Of a DNA stretch of 64,000 nt, positions 7,823 to 16,540 are shown piece after piece (position 1 is the first letter of the stretch; the number at the start of each line of letters is the position of its first letter). The translations under genes were made by a program, and so were the position numbers. Below the pieces are notes generated by a model, which was given only the letters and a program-made list of their open reading frames with translations, searched no databases and had not been told where the DNA came from. This DNA is from Streptomyces sp. XM4193. Its GTDB lineage: Bacteria; Actinomycetota; Actinomycetes; Streptomycetales; Streptomycetaceae. The stretch covers positions 248,001 to 312,000 of the forward strand of contig NZ_JALLGK010000006.1 of assembly GCF_023072595.1 (NCBI RefSeq), read 5' to 3'.

Positions 7823-8503
7823 GGTTTCCCCTTCTGGTCGGAGCGGTGAGCGACAAACCTCGGGGGACGAGCGTGTCCCTCACCGCTTGGAATCAACAGT
7901 AGGAGCGCGGCCGTCGGACGGCGTCATGCCGGCGTACCGACCGTGGGCATCCTCCAGAAGGAGCGATCTCCACCCCGGGTAGTACCAGGGGTGGAGGGAG
8001 ACCCTGGCCGAACGGCAGAGTCCGGGGACGTCACTCGGGGTCGGTCGGGCCCGACAACGGGTCGTGCGGGGTGTCGCGGAGGCCGTGATCACGCCTCTCA
8101 CGTGCACAAACCACGCCCGGGACACGTGACTTCACTCACCTCGGGGCGCCCCGACAGCCGCCCCGGGGCACCGATGCGCCCGGCGGGGCGGGACGCCGGG
8201 AGGGGGTGGACCGCTGGTCCCCCGGACGGCGCCAGAACGCGTGGACGAAAGGTGGCGTCGCGTCATATCCCTTTGCAGCAGGGGGTGTTGGGGGTGAGAG
8301 TGGCCGCAGCCGCGACGGGAGTGCGGCCGGGGGCGCACAACTCCCGTTCTTCGCCGCGCACTCGCAATCGGTCCGCGCGGACGTGCGCGGCATCTGCGCA
8401 GACGCACCTGGCACTCCGTAAGCTGTGGACATCCGCGCACAGGCAGCAACGCGAACCGGTATCGAAGCAGTGGGGCCTCCCCACCGGAGGTAGGGGAAGG
8501 ACA
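7823..8503. other. 681-bp non-coding region upstream of the kinase gene
   Basis: No convincing gene. It must carry the promoter of the leftward 74-aa gene and of the rightward kinase. The one clear element is an inverted repeat at 7968-7996, CTCCACCCC and GGGGTGGAG around an 11-base centre, which could be an operator. Short open frames here lack a ribosome-binding site or codon bias. Confidence 0.5.
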
Positions 8504-9775
8504 ATGGCGATCATGCGGCTCCGACGCGAAGACCCGCGCGTCGTCGGCTCGTTCAAGCTCCACCGGCGGCTGGGAGCGGGCGGGATGGGCGTCGTCTATC
8601 TGGGCTCCGACCGGCGCGGCCAGCGAGTCGCGCTGAAGGTGATCCGGCCCGATCTGGCCGAGGACGAGGAGTTCCGGATCCGGTTCGCCCGGGAGGTCTC
8701 CGCGGCCCGGCGCATCAGGGGCGGCTGCACGGCACGGCTGGTGGCCGCGGACCTGGACGCGCCGCGACCGTGGTTCGCCACCCAGTACGTGCCCGGGCCC
8801 TCGCTGCACGACAAGGTGCACGACGGCGGCCCGCTGCCGGCCTCGCAGGTGGCCGCGGTCGGCGCGGCGCTCTCCGAGGGGCTGGTGGCGGTGCACGAGG
8901 CCGGTGTGGTCCACCGCGACCTCAAGCCCTCGAACATCCTGCTCTCCCCCAAGGGCCCGCGGATCATCGACTTCGGGATCGCCTGGGCGACCGGTTCCAG
9001 CACGCTCACACACGTGGGCACCGCCGTCGGCTCACCCGGCTTCCTGGCCCCGGAGCAGGTGCGGGGAGTCGCCGTCACCCCGGCGACCGACGTGTTCGCG
9101 CTCGGCGCCACCCTCGCGTACGCGGCGACCGGCGACTCGCCGTTCGGACAGGGCAGTTCGGAGATCATGCTCTACCGGGTCGTCCACGAGGAGGCACAGC
9201 TGCAGGGGGTGCCGGCAGCGCTGACACCGATCGTGCACGCGTGCCTGGCGAAGGACCCGGAGGAGCGGCCCACCACTCTTCAGCTCTCTTTGCGCCTGAA
9301 GGAGATCGCCGCGCGCGAGGCACGTGCGGTGCCCGAGAGCCGGCTGCCCCCGGCACCGGCCCGCAGCGCCGCGGAGCCCACCGTACGGGCCCGGCAGTCC
9401 ACCGCGGGGCGCAGCAGCGCGCAGCGCACGGGCGGCGGGCAGGAGGCGCGGCGCACCGGCGCCGCGTCCGCCACCCGCCGTCCCCGCCCGCAGTCCGCCC
9501 CCGGCGGTGCGCGCAGGTCGGCAAGCAGGCCGAGGACCGGGCCCGGGCGCACCGGCTCCGGTTCGAGCAGGCGCACGGTGCCGCCGGACCGGAGGCTGCT
9601 GCGTCAGCGGCTCTTCGTCTTCGTGACGGTGACGCTGCTGATGGCGTTGGGCATCGCGCTCGCGCAGGGCTGTGAGAGCGAGGTCCGCGGGGCGCCACCC
9701 TCGGAGCGGGCCTCCTCGGAGCAGGTGCCCTCGGGCGGGAGTCCGGGAGTCGGCTCTCCTCCGGCGCCGCGCTGA
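8504..9775 (+). CDS. Membrane-anchored eukaryotic-type Ser/Thr protein kinase
   Basis: A 423-aa Hanks-type kinase. Glycine loop LGAGGMGVVYLG (residues 23-34), ATP lysine in VALKV (K45), catalytic loop HRDLKPSN (D139, K141, N144), DFG at 157-159 and APEQ in the activation segment are all intact, so it should be active. After the kinase domain (about 15-280) comes a Ser/Arg/Pro-rich, probably disordered linker, one transmembrane helix near 375-395 (VFVTVTLLMALGIALA) and a short outer tail. There are no PASTA sensor repeats. The ATG at 8504 has GGAAGG upstream. Substrates unknown; no phosphatase gene is adjacent. Confidence 0.9.
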   Translation: MAIMRLRREDPRVVGSFKLHRRLGAGGMGVVYLGSDRRGQRVALKVIRPDLAEDEEFRIRFAREVSAARRIRGGCTARLVAADLDAPRPWFATQYVPGPSLHDKVHDGGPLPASQVAAVGAALSEGLVAVHEAGVVHRDLKPSNILLSPKGPRIIDFGIAWATGSSTLTHVGTAVGSPGFLAPEQVRGVAVTPATDVFALGATLAYAATGDSPFGQGSSEIMLYRVVHEEAQLQGVPAALTPIVHACLAKDPEERPTTLQLSLRLKEIAAREARAVPESRLPPAPARSAAEPTVRARQSTAGRSSAQRTGGGQEARRTGAASATRRPRPQSAPGGARRSASRPRTGPGRTGSGSSRRTVPPDRRLLRQRLFVFVTVTLLMALGIALAQGCESEVRGAPPSERASSEQVPSGGSPGVGSPPAPR

Positions 9776-9783
9776 GGGAGCCG

Positions 9784-9800
9784 CTGCGGGCTGCCCGCAG
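9784..9800 (+). terminator. Short GC hairpin after the kinase gene
   Basis: CTGCGGG and CCCGCAG flank a 3-base loop, 8 bases past the kinase stop codon. It is a plausible but weak terminator. Confidence 0.4.
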
Positions 9801-10048
9801 GGCGGTGGCCGGGCAGGAGCCTCAGCTGCGGAGTTCGCACCGGTGAGCTGCCCGTCCAGCACGAAAGGGCCTGGCGACGCCGGAGTCCAATGGGTCGGAC
9901 ACTGCTGCGAGCAGGTGGCCCGCGCTGTGGTGACAGGCCGTTGCGACAGGGGGTTTCGTCCGGTCACCTCCGCGACCGGGGAGACACTTGCTCGTCTTCC
10001 GACCCGAAGCCGGCTTCCGCTCTGCGCGGGAGGTGCGCCGGCCGGACC

Positions 10049-10951
10049 TCAGAGCCTCGTCGCGTAGAAGGCCACGGCGGAGGCTGCTGCGACGTTGAGG
10101 GAGTCCACTCCCGCGACCATCGGGATGCGGACCCATTCATCGGCTGCCCGCTGGGCGCCGACCGACAGGCCGTCGCCTTCGGTGCCGAGCATGAGTGCGA
10201 GGTTCTCGTAGCGGCGGGCGGCGAGTTCGTCCACGGTGATCGACTTCTCGTCGAGGCAGAGGGCAGCCGTCACGAAACCGCTGCGGCGAAAGAGGTCGAG
10301 GTCCTTCGGCCAGGAGGTCAGCCGGGTCCAGGGAACGCGGAAGACGGTGCCCATCGACACCTTCACGGCCCGCCGATACAGGGGGTCGGCGCAGCGCGGG
10401 GTGAGGAAGACGGCGTCCACGCCCAGCGCAGCAGCGTTGCGGAAGGCAGCGCCCAGATTCGCGTGGTCGACGATGTCCTCGAAGATGGCGACACGACAAC
10501 CTGCGCTCTGCCGCGGGGCCGCCGCAGAGCTCGTACCGGTGTCCGCGCGGTCCACGACCGGTTCCGGGGCCACCACAGAGCTCGGTGCGGCACGCAGCAG
10601 CTCCTCCGGTTCGGGGAGGGGTTTGCGCTGCATCGAGGCGAGCGCGCCGCGATGGACGTGGTAGCCGGTGACACGTTCGGCGAGCTCCGGCGAGACGAGG
10701 TACACCGGCGCGCTCGCCTCGGCGATGACGTCGCTCATCTGCTCGGTCCACTTCTCGGAGAGGAGCATCGAGCGCATCGTGTAACCGGCGTGCAGGGCCC
10801 GCCGGATGACCTTCTCCCCCTCGGCGATGAACAGCCCCTCGGCCGGCTCTCTGCGACGGCGCAGTTCGACGTCGGTCAGGTCGGTGTAGTCACCGAGCCG
10901 GGGGTCGTGCGGATCGTCGACGGTGATGAGTTCTGCCTTGCGGTGAGCCAC
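10049..10951 (-). CDS. SpoU/TrmH-family RNA 2'-O-methyltransferase
   Basis: About 300 aa. An N-terminal substrate-binding segment (LRRRREPAEGLFIAEGEKVI) is followed by the SPOUT knot domain with its three motifs: IVDHANLGAAFRNAAALG, LALMLGTEGDGLS and VRIPMVAGVDSLNVAAASAVA. It transfers a methyl group from SAM to a ribose in rRNA or tRNA; the target cannot be read from sequence. The GTG at 10951 (VAHRKAELITVDDP) is chosen because the upstream part of the open frame is Arg/Pro-rich and unlike the family. No good ribosome-binding site precedes it, so the start is uncertain. A second TrmH-like gene lies at 54909. Confidence 0.85.
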   Translation of the reverse strand: MAHRKAELITVDDPHDPRLGDYTDLTDVELRRRREPAEGLFIAEGEKVIRRALHAGYTMRSMLLSEKWTEQMSDVIAEASAPVYLVSPELAERVTGYHVHRGALASMQRKPLPEPEELLRAAPSSVVAPEPVVDRADTGTSSAAAPRQSAGCRVAIFEDIVDHANLGAAFRNAAALGVDAVFLTPRCADPLYRRAVKVSMGTVFRVPWTRLTSWPKDLDLFRRSGFVTAALCLDEKSITVDELAARRYENLALMLGTEGDGLSVGAQRAADEWVRIPMVAGVDSLNVAAASAVAFYATRL

Positions 10952-11174
10952 GGAACGATACTGCCCTGCCCGACGGGCGGCGGAATACGCGGGGTGCGCG
11001 CGGGGTGCGCGGGGTGCGGGGTGCGCGGCCACCGCCGAGGTGTCGGGCCGCCCGCACCGCAGAGCGCGACGAGCCGCAGACGGCGCCACCGGGCCGTACG
11101 GCAGTCCCGGCCGCGCGGGACCGGGACCGCGACCCGGCCTGCCCGCGGCTCCGCGCGGCTTCGGCCGCCGACGG

Positions 11175-12485
11175 CTACGGCGCCGGACTCGCGGGCGGCT
11201 CCTGGGTTCGGGGGGCATCGGCGGTGGTCCCCGACTGCTCGTCGGGGCCCGTGCCGCTCCCGTGGCGGAGCCATCCCGAGCGGCCGACGTCGACGACCGG
11301 GCCGATCACGATCACGGCCGGCGGACGTACGCCCTCCTCCCGCACCCGGTCGGCGACGTCGGCCAGTGTCGCGACCACCCGCCGTTCGTTGGCCGTGGTG
11401 CCCTCCTGGATGACGGCGACCGGGGTCTGAGGCGCACGTCCGTGGGCGAGCAGGGCCGCGGCGATGGCGGCGAGCCGCTCCACCCCCATCAGGACGACCA
11501 GGGTCCCGCGCAGCCGGGCGAGCGCCGACCAGTCCACCAGGGACCGCTCGTCCTCGGGCGCCACATGACCGCTGACCACGGTGAACTCGTGCGCGACACC
11601 GCGGTGGGTGACCGGCACACCGGCCAGTGCGGGCACGCTGATCGCGCTGGAGATCCCCGGCACGACGGTGACCGGCACACCGGCCGCGGCGAGCGCCTGT
11701 GCCTCCTCCATTCCGCGGCCGAAGACGTACGGATCGCCGCCCTTGAGACGTACGACGGCGCGGCCGGCCCGGGCGTGTTCGACGAGCGCGTCGTTGATCG
11801 CCTGCTGGGCCATCGCCCGGCCGTACGGGATCTTGGCGGCGTCGATCACCTGTACGTGCGGCGGGAGTTCGTCCAGCAGGTCGCGCGGACCGAGGCGGTC
11901 GGCGATCACCACATCGGCGGCGGCGAGCAGCCGCCGACCGCGGACGGTGATCAGATCGGGATCGCCCGGTCCTCCGCCGACCAGCGCCACCCCGGCGGTG
12001 CGGGAGCGGTGGGAGGGTGCGGCGAGGCTGCCGTCCTGGAGCCCCTCGACGACCGCGTCGCGCACCGCGGCCGAGCGGCGCGGATCACGGCCGGTGAGCA
12101 CGGCGACGGTGACGCCGTCGCTGCGGCCGGTGGCCGGGGTCCAGGCGGTGGCGGCCTCGGCGTCGTCACTGCGCACCGCCCACACCCTGGCCGCCTCCGC
12201 CTCGGCCGAGGCCGCGACGTTCGCCTCGTGGTCGCTGGTGGCGATGAGCGCGTACCAGGCGCCCTGCAGGTCGCCGGAGCGGTATCCGCGGCGCTCCCAG
12301 CGGATCTCGCCGCCGTCGGCCATGGCCTCGACGGTGGGCGTGACCCGCGGAGAGATCAACTCCACGGCCGCGCCGGCGGCGATCAGCGCCGGCAGCCGCC
12401 GTCCGGCGACGGTGCCGCCGCCCAGCACGACGACCCGGCGGCCTTCAAGACGCAGTCCGACGGGGTAGGCGGGTAGCTCGGACAT
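11175..12485 (-). CDS. cobA: Siroheme synthase-type uroporphyrinogen-III C-methyltransferase
   Basis: 436-aa fusion. Residues 1-150 form a precorrin-2 dehydrogenase/sirohydrochlorin ferrochelatase-like Rossmann domain (RRVVVLGGGTVAGRRLPAL). Residues about 165-410 are the SAM-dependent uroporphyrinogen-III C-methyltransferase: VALVGGGPGDPDLITVRG, VIADRLG, VRLKGGDPYVFGRG and VVPGISSAISVPALAGVPVT. The enzyme makes precorrin-2, the branch point to siroheme and B12. The layout resembles CysG but with a shortened N-terminal part. It is followed on the same strand by no close gene and preceded by the bluB-cobT fusion 88 bp away, which points to corrinoid synthesis. Confidence 0.9.
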   Translation of the reverse strand: MSELPAYPVGLRLEGRRVVVLGGGTVAGRRLPALIAAGAAVELISPRVTPTVEAMADGGEIRWERRGYRSGDLQGAWYALIATSDHEANVAASAEAEAARVWAVRSDDAEAATAWTPATGRSDGVTVAVLTGRDPRRSAAVRDAVVEGLQDGSLAAPSHRSRTAGVALVGGGPGDPDLITVRGRRLLAAADVVIADRLGPRDLLDELPPHVQVIDAAKIPYGRAMAQQAINDALVEHARAGRAVVRLKGGDPYVFGRGMEEAQALAAAGVPVTVVPGISSAISVPALAGVPVTHRGVAHEFTVVSGHVAPEDERSLVDWSALARLRGTLVVLMGVERLAAIAAALLAHGRAPQTPVAVIQEGTTANERRVVATLADVADRVREEGVRPPAVIVIGPVVDVGRSGWLRHGSGTGPDEQSGTTADAPRTQEPPASPAP

Positions 12486-12572
12486 CGTGGTGCTGCTCCT
12501 TGCACATGCTGCGTGGGCCGCTGCGGCGCCGGAGCGGCGGGTACGGGCACTGTGGACGGCCGGTTGCGGGTT

Positions 12573-15500
12573 TCAGTTCTTCTCCGTGACGCCTGCCGCG
12601 TCGAAGGTTGCCACGTCGTGCATGGCGCGGGCCGCGCTCTGTACGACCGGCAGCGCGAGCAGCGCCCCCGTGCCCTCACCGAGGCGCAGCTCCAGATCGA
12701 CCAGCGGGCGCAGGCCGAGCGTCGAGAGCGCGGCGTGGTGGCCGGGCTCGGGGCTGCGGTGGCCGGCGATGCAGGCGGCGAGCGCCTCGGGTGCCATCGC
12801 CCTGGCCACCAGGGCCGCGGCGCCGGCGCTGACGCCGTCCAGCACCACTGGTGTGCGCAGGGAGGCCCCGCCGAGGATCAGTCCGACGAGCGCGGCGTGC
12901 TCCAGCCCGCCCACGGCTGCCAGCACCCCGATCGGGTCGGCCGGGTCGACCTGGTGCAACTCCAGTGCGCGGCGCACGACTTCGGCCTTGTGGGCGTGCA
13001 TCTCGTCGCTGATGCCGGTGCCGCGACCGGTCACCTCCAGCGGGTCCACGCCGGTGTAGACGGAGATCAGCGCGGCCGAGACGGTGGTGTTGGCGATCCC
13101 CATCTCACCGGTGAGCAGCGCCTTGTTGCCGGCCGCGACCAGATCGCGCGCGGTCTCGATGCCGACCTCGACGGCCCGTTGGGCCTCCTCGCGCGTCATC
13201 GCGGCGGTGGTGGTGAAGTCGGCCGTACCCGCGCGCACCTTGCGCGGCAGCAGCCCGGGCGTGGGCGGGAGCTGCTGTGCGACACCGACGTCCACCACGC
13301 AGACCTCGGCGCCCACCTGCTTGGCGAACGCGTTGCAGACCGCGCCGCCGGAGAGGAAGTTGTCGACCATCTGGGCCGTCACCTCCTGCGGCCAGGACGT
13401 GACGCGTTGGTCGTGCACCCCGTGGTCACCGGCGAAGACCGCGACCGCGGCGGGCTCCGGCACCGGCGGCGGGCACTGCCGGGCGAGGCCGCTCAGCTGC
13501 GCGGAGATGATCTCCAGCATGCCGAGGGCGCCGGCCGGCTTGGTCATCCGCTTCTGCCGCTCCCACGCCTCGCCGAGCGCCTTGGCGTCCAGCGGGCGGA
13601 TGGCGGCCAGGGTCTCGCCGAGCAGATCGTGCGGTTCGGCGCCGGGCAGCACCCGGCGGCCGTAGGACTCCTCGTGGACCACCCAGGACAGCGGGCGCCG
13701 CCGGGACCAGCCGGACTGCACCAGCTCCGGCTCCTCGGGGAAGGCGTCCACATAGCCGACGCAGAGGTAGGCGACGACCTCCAGGTGCTCGGGCAGGCCG
13801 AGCTCGCGGACCATCTCCCGCTCGTCGAAGAAGCTGACCCAGCCGACCCCGAGCCCTTCGGCGCGCGCGGCGAGCCAGAGGTTCTCCACCGCGAGGGCGG
13901 AGGAGTAGGGGGCGGTCTGCGGCTGGCTGTGCCGGCCCAGGGTGTGGCGTCCGCCGCGGGTGGGGTCCGCCGTGACGACGATGTTGACCGGGGTGTCGAG
14001 GATCGCCTCGACCTTCAGCTCCTTGAACTGCTTCGCCCGCGCCTTGGGCAACGACTGGGCGTAGGCGTCGCGTTGGCGCAGGGCCAGCTCGTGCATCGTC
14101 TGCCGCGTCTCGGGAGAGCGGATGATGACGAAGTCCCAGGGCTGGGAGTGGCCGACGCTCGGCGCGGTGTGGGCGGCCTCCAGGACCCGGAGCAGCACCT
14201 CGTGCGGGATGGGGTCGGCGCGGAACCCGTTGCGCACGTCGCGGCGCTCGCGGATGGCCCGATGCACCGCCTCGCGCTCGGCGTCCGGGTAGCCCGGCGC
14301 GGGCGGCCCCGCCTCCTCGACGGGCGCAGGCTCCTCGGCGGGGGCGGACTCGGCGGCCGGGGTCTCGGAGGCCGCGGACTCGGTGCCTTCGGCCGGCGGC
14401 TCCGCGGAGTCCTCGGGCACGGTGGCGCCGTCGGGGGTCCGGTCGTCGGGAGCCTGGGCCTGTGGCGCGGCGGGGTCGTCTAGCTCCGGCTCGGCTGCGG
14501 CATCGGGCTGTATCGCGTCGACCTGTGGTGCGGCGGGAGCCTCGTGCGCCTCGGGCTCGGCGGACGGCACCGGGTCCGGGACGGGCTCGGCAGCGGCGTG
14601 CCGGGGCTCGCCCTGCTGCGGCGCCGCGGCCGAATCGCCGTCGGGCTGCGGGAGTTGCGCGTCGAGGGGCTCCTCGGCGGGCGCCTCGTCCGGGCCGGAG
14701 GCGGCGGCGTCCTCGGAACTCGCCGCGGGGGCCTCGGCCTCGCGCGGTGCGGGCACCGGCTGTGCGGCGGCGGGGATCGGATCGGGATCCCCCGCCTGGG
14801 CGGGGATGGTGGCGCCCGGGTCCTGCACGGGCGCACCCTCCACCGCGGCCTGCTCCTGGGCGCCCTGCGGCGCGGGCTGCTCGCCGGGCTCGGCCACCGG
14901 CTCCGCGACGACCCCGGGCTCGACGACGACTCCGGCCTCGGCGACGACCGGCTCCACCGGACCCGGCTCCGTGGCGACGGGTTCCGGGGCGAGGGTTTCC
15001 GGGGCGACCGGCTGATCGGCGCCTGCCGGCCCGTCGGGGGCGACGGGCTGCGGGGCGTCGTACGCCGCTGCGGGCGCGGCGCCGCCCTCCTGCGGCCCGG
15101 ACGGGTCGACCGCCGCGGGAGCCGTCACCGGCTCGGCGGCCAGATCCGGTCCGGCCAGCGGGTGCTCGACGGGGTGGACGGCCGCGTCCGGGTGGACGGC
15201 CGCGTCCGGGTGGACCGGCTGCGCGGACCAGGCTCCCGGATCCTGCGGCGGCAGCGCGCCGAGCTGCGGCCCGGGCAGCTGCGAGGGGTCCTCGAAGTGC
15301 TCGGGCTGCTGCGGGAGTTGATCGGCCGGTGGCACGTCGAGGTACTCCGGCTCGGCCGGGAGGCCGTGCTCGGTGCTCGGCGCCGGCGGCGCGGTCTGGT
15401 TCAGCGAGGCGTCGTGCGCGCCGGGAGCGGGCTGCGGTGCGGCGGCGGGCTCGGCGACAGGCCGGACACCGCTGTCGACCGGGCCGGCGAAGGCCGTGCC

Positions 15501-16244
15501 CGGCTGGGTGCTCGGCCCGCGCTCGGCCAACGACCGTACGGCGCCGGACTGTTCGGGAACGGGCGGTCCCAGGTGCAGCGGACGGCGCGGAGCGGCCGGG
15601 GTCGGCTGCGTCTGCTGCCCGCCCCAGCTCTGCGCGGGCACGGGCTGCTGCGGCACGTCGCCCGGCGCTCCGCCGCCGGCTGCTTCGCCGGACAGCGGCT
15701 CGCCCGGGAGGGCGCCCTCGGGCAGCGGGTCGGACAACGGGTCGGCGAGTGCCGGATCGGCGGGTACGGCACCGGCCGGCGCTTCCCCGAACGAGGGCTC
15801 GCCGGGGGCCGGTTCACCGGGAACGGCGGTCGTGCCCGTGTGGGCGGCGTGCTCCGCACCGGGTACGGGCGAGCCGGCGGGCGGTGTGCGCACGGCGCTG
15901 TAGTCGTGCGCTCCCGAGTCCCTGCCGTCGGCCTCGTGGCCCTCCGGAACGTGCGGGCCCTGCTCGGGGTGCTGCGCCGCGGCGGCAGCCCCGTCGTAGC
16001 CGGCGTCGGCCGGTACGGGCTGCGGGGTGAACGGCTGGACTCCCGGGTCTCCCCAGGCACCCTGCGAACTCGGCATCAGCAGCAGGTCGTCCTGTGCGTG
16101 GCGACCCGAACCCGCGGTGCCGGGCCTGCCGTTGCGCTGCGGAGCGTAGGTGTGTCCGACAGGCGCCGGCGCGCCGGGCTCCTCCTGCGGTGCGCCTGCG
16201 TTCTCCGGCTGCCCCTCGCCGGGCATTCGGCCGGTGTCAGTCAT
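12573..16244 (-). CDS. cobT: BluB-CobT fusion: DMB synthase plus DMB phosphoribosyltransferase
   Basis: 1223 aa in three parts. Residues 1 to about 650 are Pro/Ala/Glu/Gly-rich, low-complexity and probably disordered, with a repeated HPDAAV unit. Residues about 651-870 are a nitroreductase-fold BluB domain (RRDVRNGFRADPIPHEVLLR, APSVGHSQPWDFVII, AEGLGVGWVSFF), which makes 5,6-dimethylbenzimidazole (DMB) from FMNH2. Residues about 878-1223 are CobT (VFAGDHGVHDQRVTSWPQEV, LLTGEMGIANTTVSAALIS, GTGISDEM, GLEHAALVGLILGGA), which activates DMB to alpha-ribazole phosphate for the lower ligand of B12. The fusion couples consecutive steps. The ATG at 16244 has GAGGGG upstream. I found no cobalamin riboswitch in the 296 bp before it. 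Confidence 0.9.
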   Translation of the reverse strand: MTDTGRMPGEGQPENAGAPQEEPGAPAPVGHTYAPQRNGRPGTAGSGRHAQDDLLLMPSSQGAWGDPGVQPFTPQPVPADAGYDGAAAAAQHPEQGPHVPEGHEADGRDSGAHDYSAVRTPPAGSPVPGAEHAAHTGTTAVPGEPAPGEPSFGEAPAGAVPADPALADPLSDPLPEGALPGEPLSGEAAGGGAPGDVPQQPVPAQSWGGQQTQPTPAAPRRPLHLGPPVPEQSGAVRSLAERGPSTQPGTAFAGPVDSGVRPVAEPAAAPQPAPGAHDASLNQTAPPAPSTEHGLPAEPEYLDVPPADQLPQQPEHFEDPSQLPGPQLGALPPQDPGAWSAQPVHPDAAVHPDAAVHPVEHPLAGPDLAAEPVTAPAAVDPSGPQEGGAAPAAAYDAPQPVAPDGPAGADQPVAPETLAPEPVATEPGPVEPVVAEAGVVVEPGVVAEPVAEPGEQPAPQGAQEQAAVEGAPVQDPGATIPAQAGDPDPIPAAAQPVPAPREAEAPAASSEDAAASGPDEAPAEEPLDAQLPQPDGDSAAAPQQGEPRHAAAEPVPDPVPSAEPEAHEAPAAPQVDAIQPDAAAEPELDDPAAPQAQAPDDRTPDGATVPEDSAEPPAEGTESAASETPAAESAPAEEPAPVEEAGPPAPGYPDAEREAVHRAIRERRDVRNGFRADPIPHEVLLRVLEAAHTAPSVGHSQPWDFVIIRSPETRQTMHELALRQRDAYAQSLPKARAKQFKELKVEAILDTPVNIVVTADPTRGGRHTLGRHSQPQTAPYSSALAVENLWLAARAEGLGVGWVSFFDEREMVRELGLPEHLEVVAYLCVGYVDAFPEEPELVQSGWSRRRPLSWVVHEESYGRRVLPGAEPHDLLGETLAAIRPLDAKALGEAWERQKRMTKPAGALGMLEIISAQLSGLARQCPPPVPEPAAVAVFAGDHGVHDQRVTSWPQEVTAQMVDNFLSGGAVCNAFAKQVGAEVCVVDVGVAQQLPPTPGLLPRKVRAGTADFTTTAAMTREEAQRAVEVGIETARDLVAAGNKALLTGEMGIANTTVSAALISVYTGVDPLEVTGRGTGISDEMHAHKAEVVRRALELHQVDPADPIGVLAAVGGLEHAALVGLILGGASLRTPVVLDGVSAGAAALVARAMAPEALAACIAGHRSPEPGHHAALSTLGLRPLVDLELRLGEGTGALLALPVVQSAARAMHDVATFDAAGVTEKN

Positions 16245-16540
16245 GCGTACCCCTCGCCCATTGCTCGTCTTCCTTCCAGCCCGACGGGATCGACGCCCCC
16301 ACGGAGAAGAACGAGCGCGTCAGGCGCACGGCACGTCTCCGCCCGTGTGTCATCCGCGGGTTGACGGGTGCGCCATCGCTCCGGCCGGTCCGGCGGGTGC
16401 CGTCGAAACCGAAGCAAGATGGTGCGAAACCGCCCGGCGGGCTGGACACACAACGGTCCATAACCCTACCCGCAGCCGCTGGTCGGACCCTCCACGGGGA
16501 GGTGACTGGACCCGGTTGGTCACGGTTCATTCCGGACAGA

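Noticed and set aside
12513-14483. A 656-codon open frame antisense to the BluB-CobT fusion
   Set aside because: Composition is Arg/Gly/His-rich shadow sequence; the minus-strand frame carries clear BluB and CobT motifs.
16245-16540. Cobalamin riboswitch upstream of bluB-cobT or cobL
   Set aside because: I looked for the B12-box type core on the minus strand in this gap and in 17795-17939 and found no match.
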